Positions 13,070-13,187 of a stretch of DNA of 13,187 nt are shown piece by piece. This DNA is from Novosphingopyxis sp038234155 (GTDB lineage: Bacteria > Pseudomonadota > Alphaproteobacteria > Sphingomonadales > Sphingomonadaceae). The notes below the pieces were generated by a model. It saw only the letters and a program-made list of their open reading frames with translations, made no database searches and was not told where the DNA came from. The position numbers were made by a program, and so were the translations under genes. Location of the stretch: positions 1-13,187 of the forward strand of contig JBBSUT010000065.1 in the NCBI GenBank assembly GCA_038234155.1, given 5' to 3'. Within the stretch, counting starts at the first letter, position 1. Each line of letters starts with the position of its first letter.

Positions 13070-13187
13070 TCAGTAACCGGCGCCGGGGCCGTATGAGATC
13101 TGCACGCGGCGGTTCTGCGGCTCGCGCACACCGTCGGCGGTGGGCACACGCAGGTTCGTTTCGCCAAAGGCCTCGGTCGAGATGCGA
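13070..13187 (-). CDS. OmpA-family protein, C-terminal end only
   Basis: Only the last 38 codons and the stop are in the window; the rest lies to the right. The visible residues include 'STEAFGETNLRVPTADGVRE' followed by PQNRRVQI, the end of an OmpA-like peptidoglycan-binding domain. In that domain the NRRV segment, including the conserved Asn and Arg, helps bind diaminopimelate. The short tail SYGPGAGY follows. Such proteins anchor the outer membrane to peptidoglycan. Whether the missing part is a beta-barrel or a lipoprotein cannot be seen. A strong terminator follows directly. Confidence 0.85.
   Translation of the reverse strand, partial: RISTEAFGETNLRVPTADGVREPQNRRVQISYGPGAGY

Overview
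The window looks like chromosomal DNA from a high-GC alphaproteobacterium, most likely a member of the Sphingomonadales. This is an inference from GC-rich codon use and from the protein families: a short DUF1192 protein ahead of ClpA, a spinster-type MFS transporter with extra membrane segments, a GST of the TNPMSRG type, and an OmpA-family C-terminus. There is no mobile element, CRISPR array, tRNA or rRNA. It reads as ordinary housekeeping and stress-related genome, with one gene-free stretch of about 485 bp near the right end that deserves attention.

Layout, left to right. A zinc-free NAD(P)H:quinone oxidoreductase (minus strand, cut a few residues short by the window edge) faces away from a 63-residue DUF1192 protein. 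Their promoters appear to occupy the same DNA on opposite strands. ClpA, the AAA+ unfoldase of the ClpAP protease, follows, then a small lipase-like alpha/beta hydrolase, a bifunctional class A penicillin-binding protein and a glutathione S-transferase, all on the plus strand. On the minus strand come a proline-rich lipoprotein of unknown function and a Bax inhibitor-1 (YccA-type) membrane protein, separated by a strong Rho-independent terminator. Divergent from BI-1 is the RNA 2',3'-cyclic phosphodiesterase ThpR, whose 3' end overlaps that of a convergent low-molecular-weight protein tyrosine phosphatase. An MFS transporter diverges from the phosphatase and converges on a lipoprotein-type Cu/Zn superoxide dismutase. 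After the gene-free stretch, the last 38 codons of an OmpA-family protein enter from the right edge, followed by a strong terminator.

How the genes relate. No single pathway spans the window. Recurring themes are envelope (PBP, two lipoproteins, OmpA, BI-1), protein quality control (ClpA) and redox or electrophile defence (quinone oxidoreductase, GST, SodC). Most genes look like single-gene transcription units; clpA-hydrolase is the only plausible co-transcribed pair.

The best candidate for something undescribed is the 12585-13069 interval. Its plus strand carries a long imperfect hairpin (about 12700-12757), then a second long hairpin ending in seven T residues (12802-12863), as expected of a structured non-coding RNA. 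Two palindromes lie between it and sodC, and two matched hairpins with 11-nt loops lie beyond it. All of this rests on reading base pairing by eye; no expression or conservation evidence is available here.
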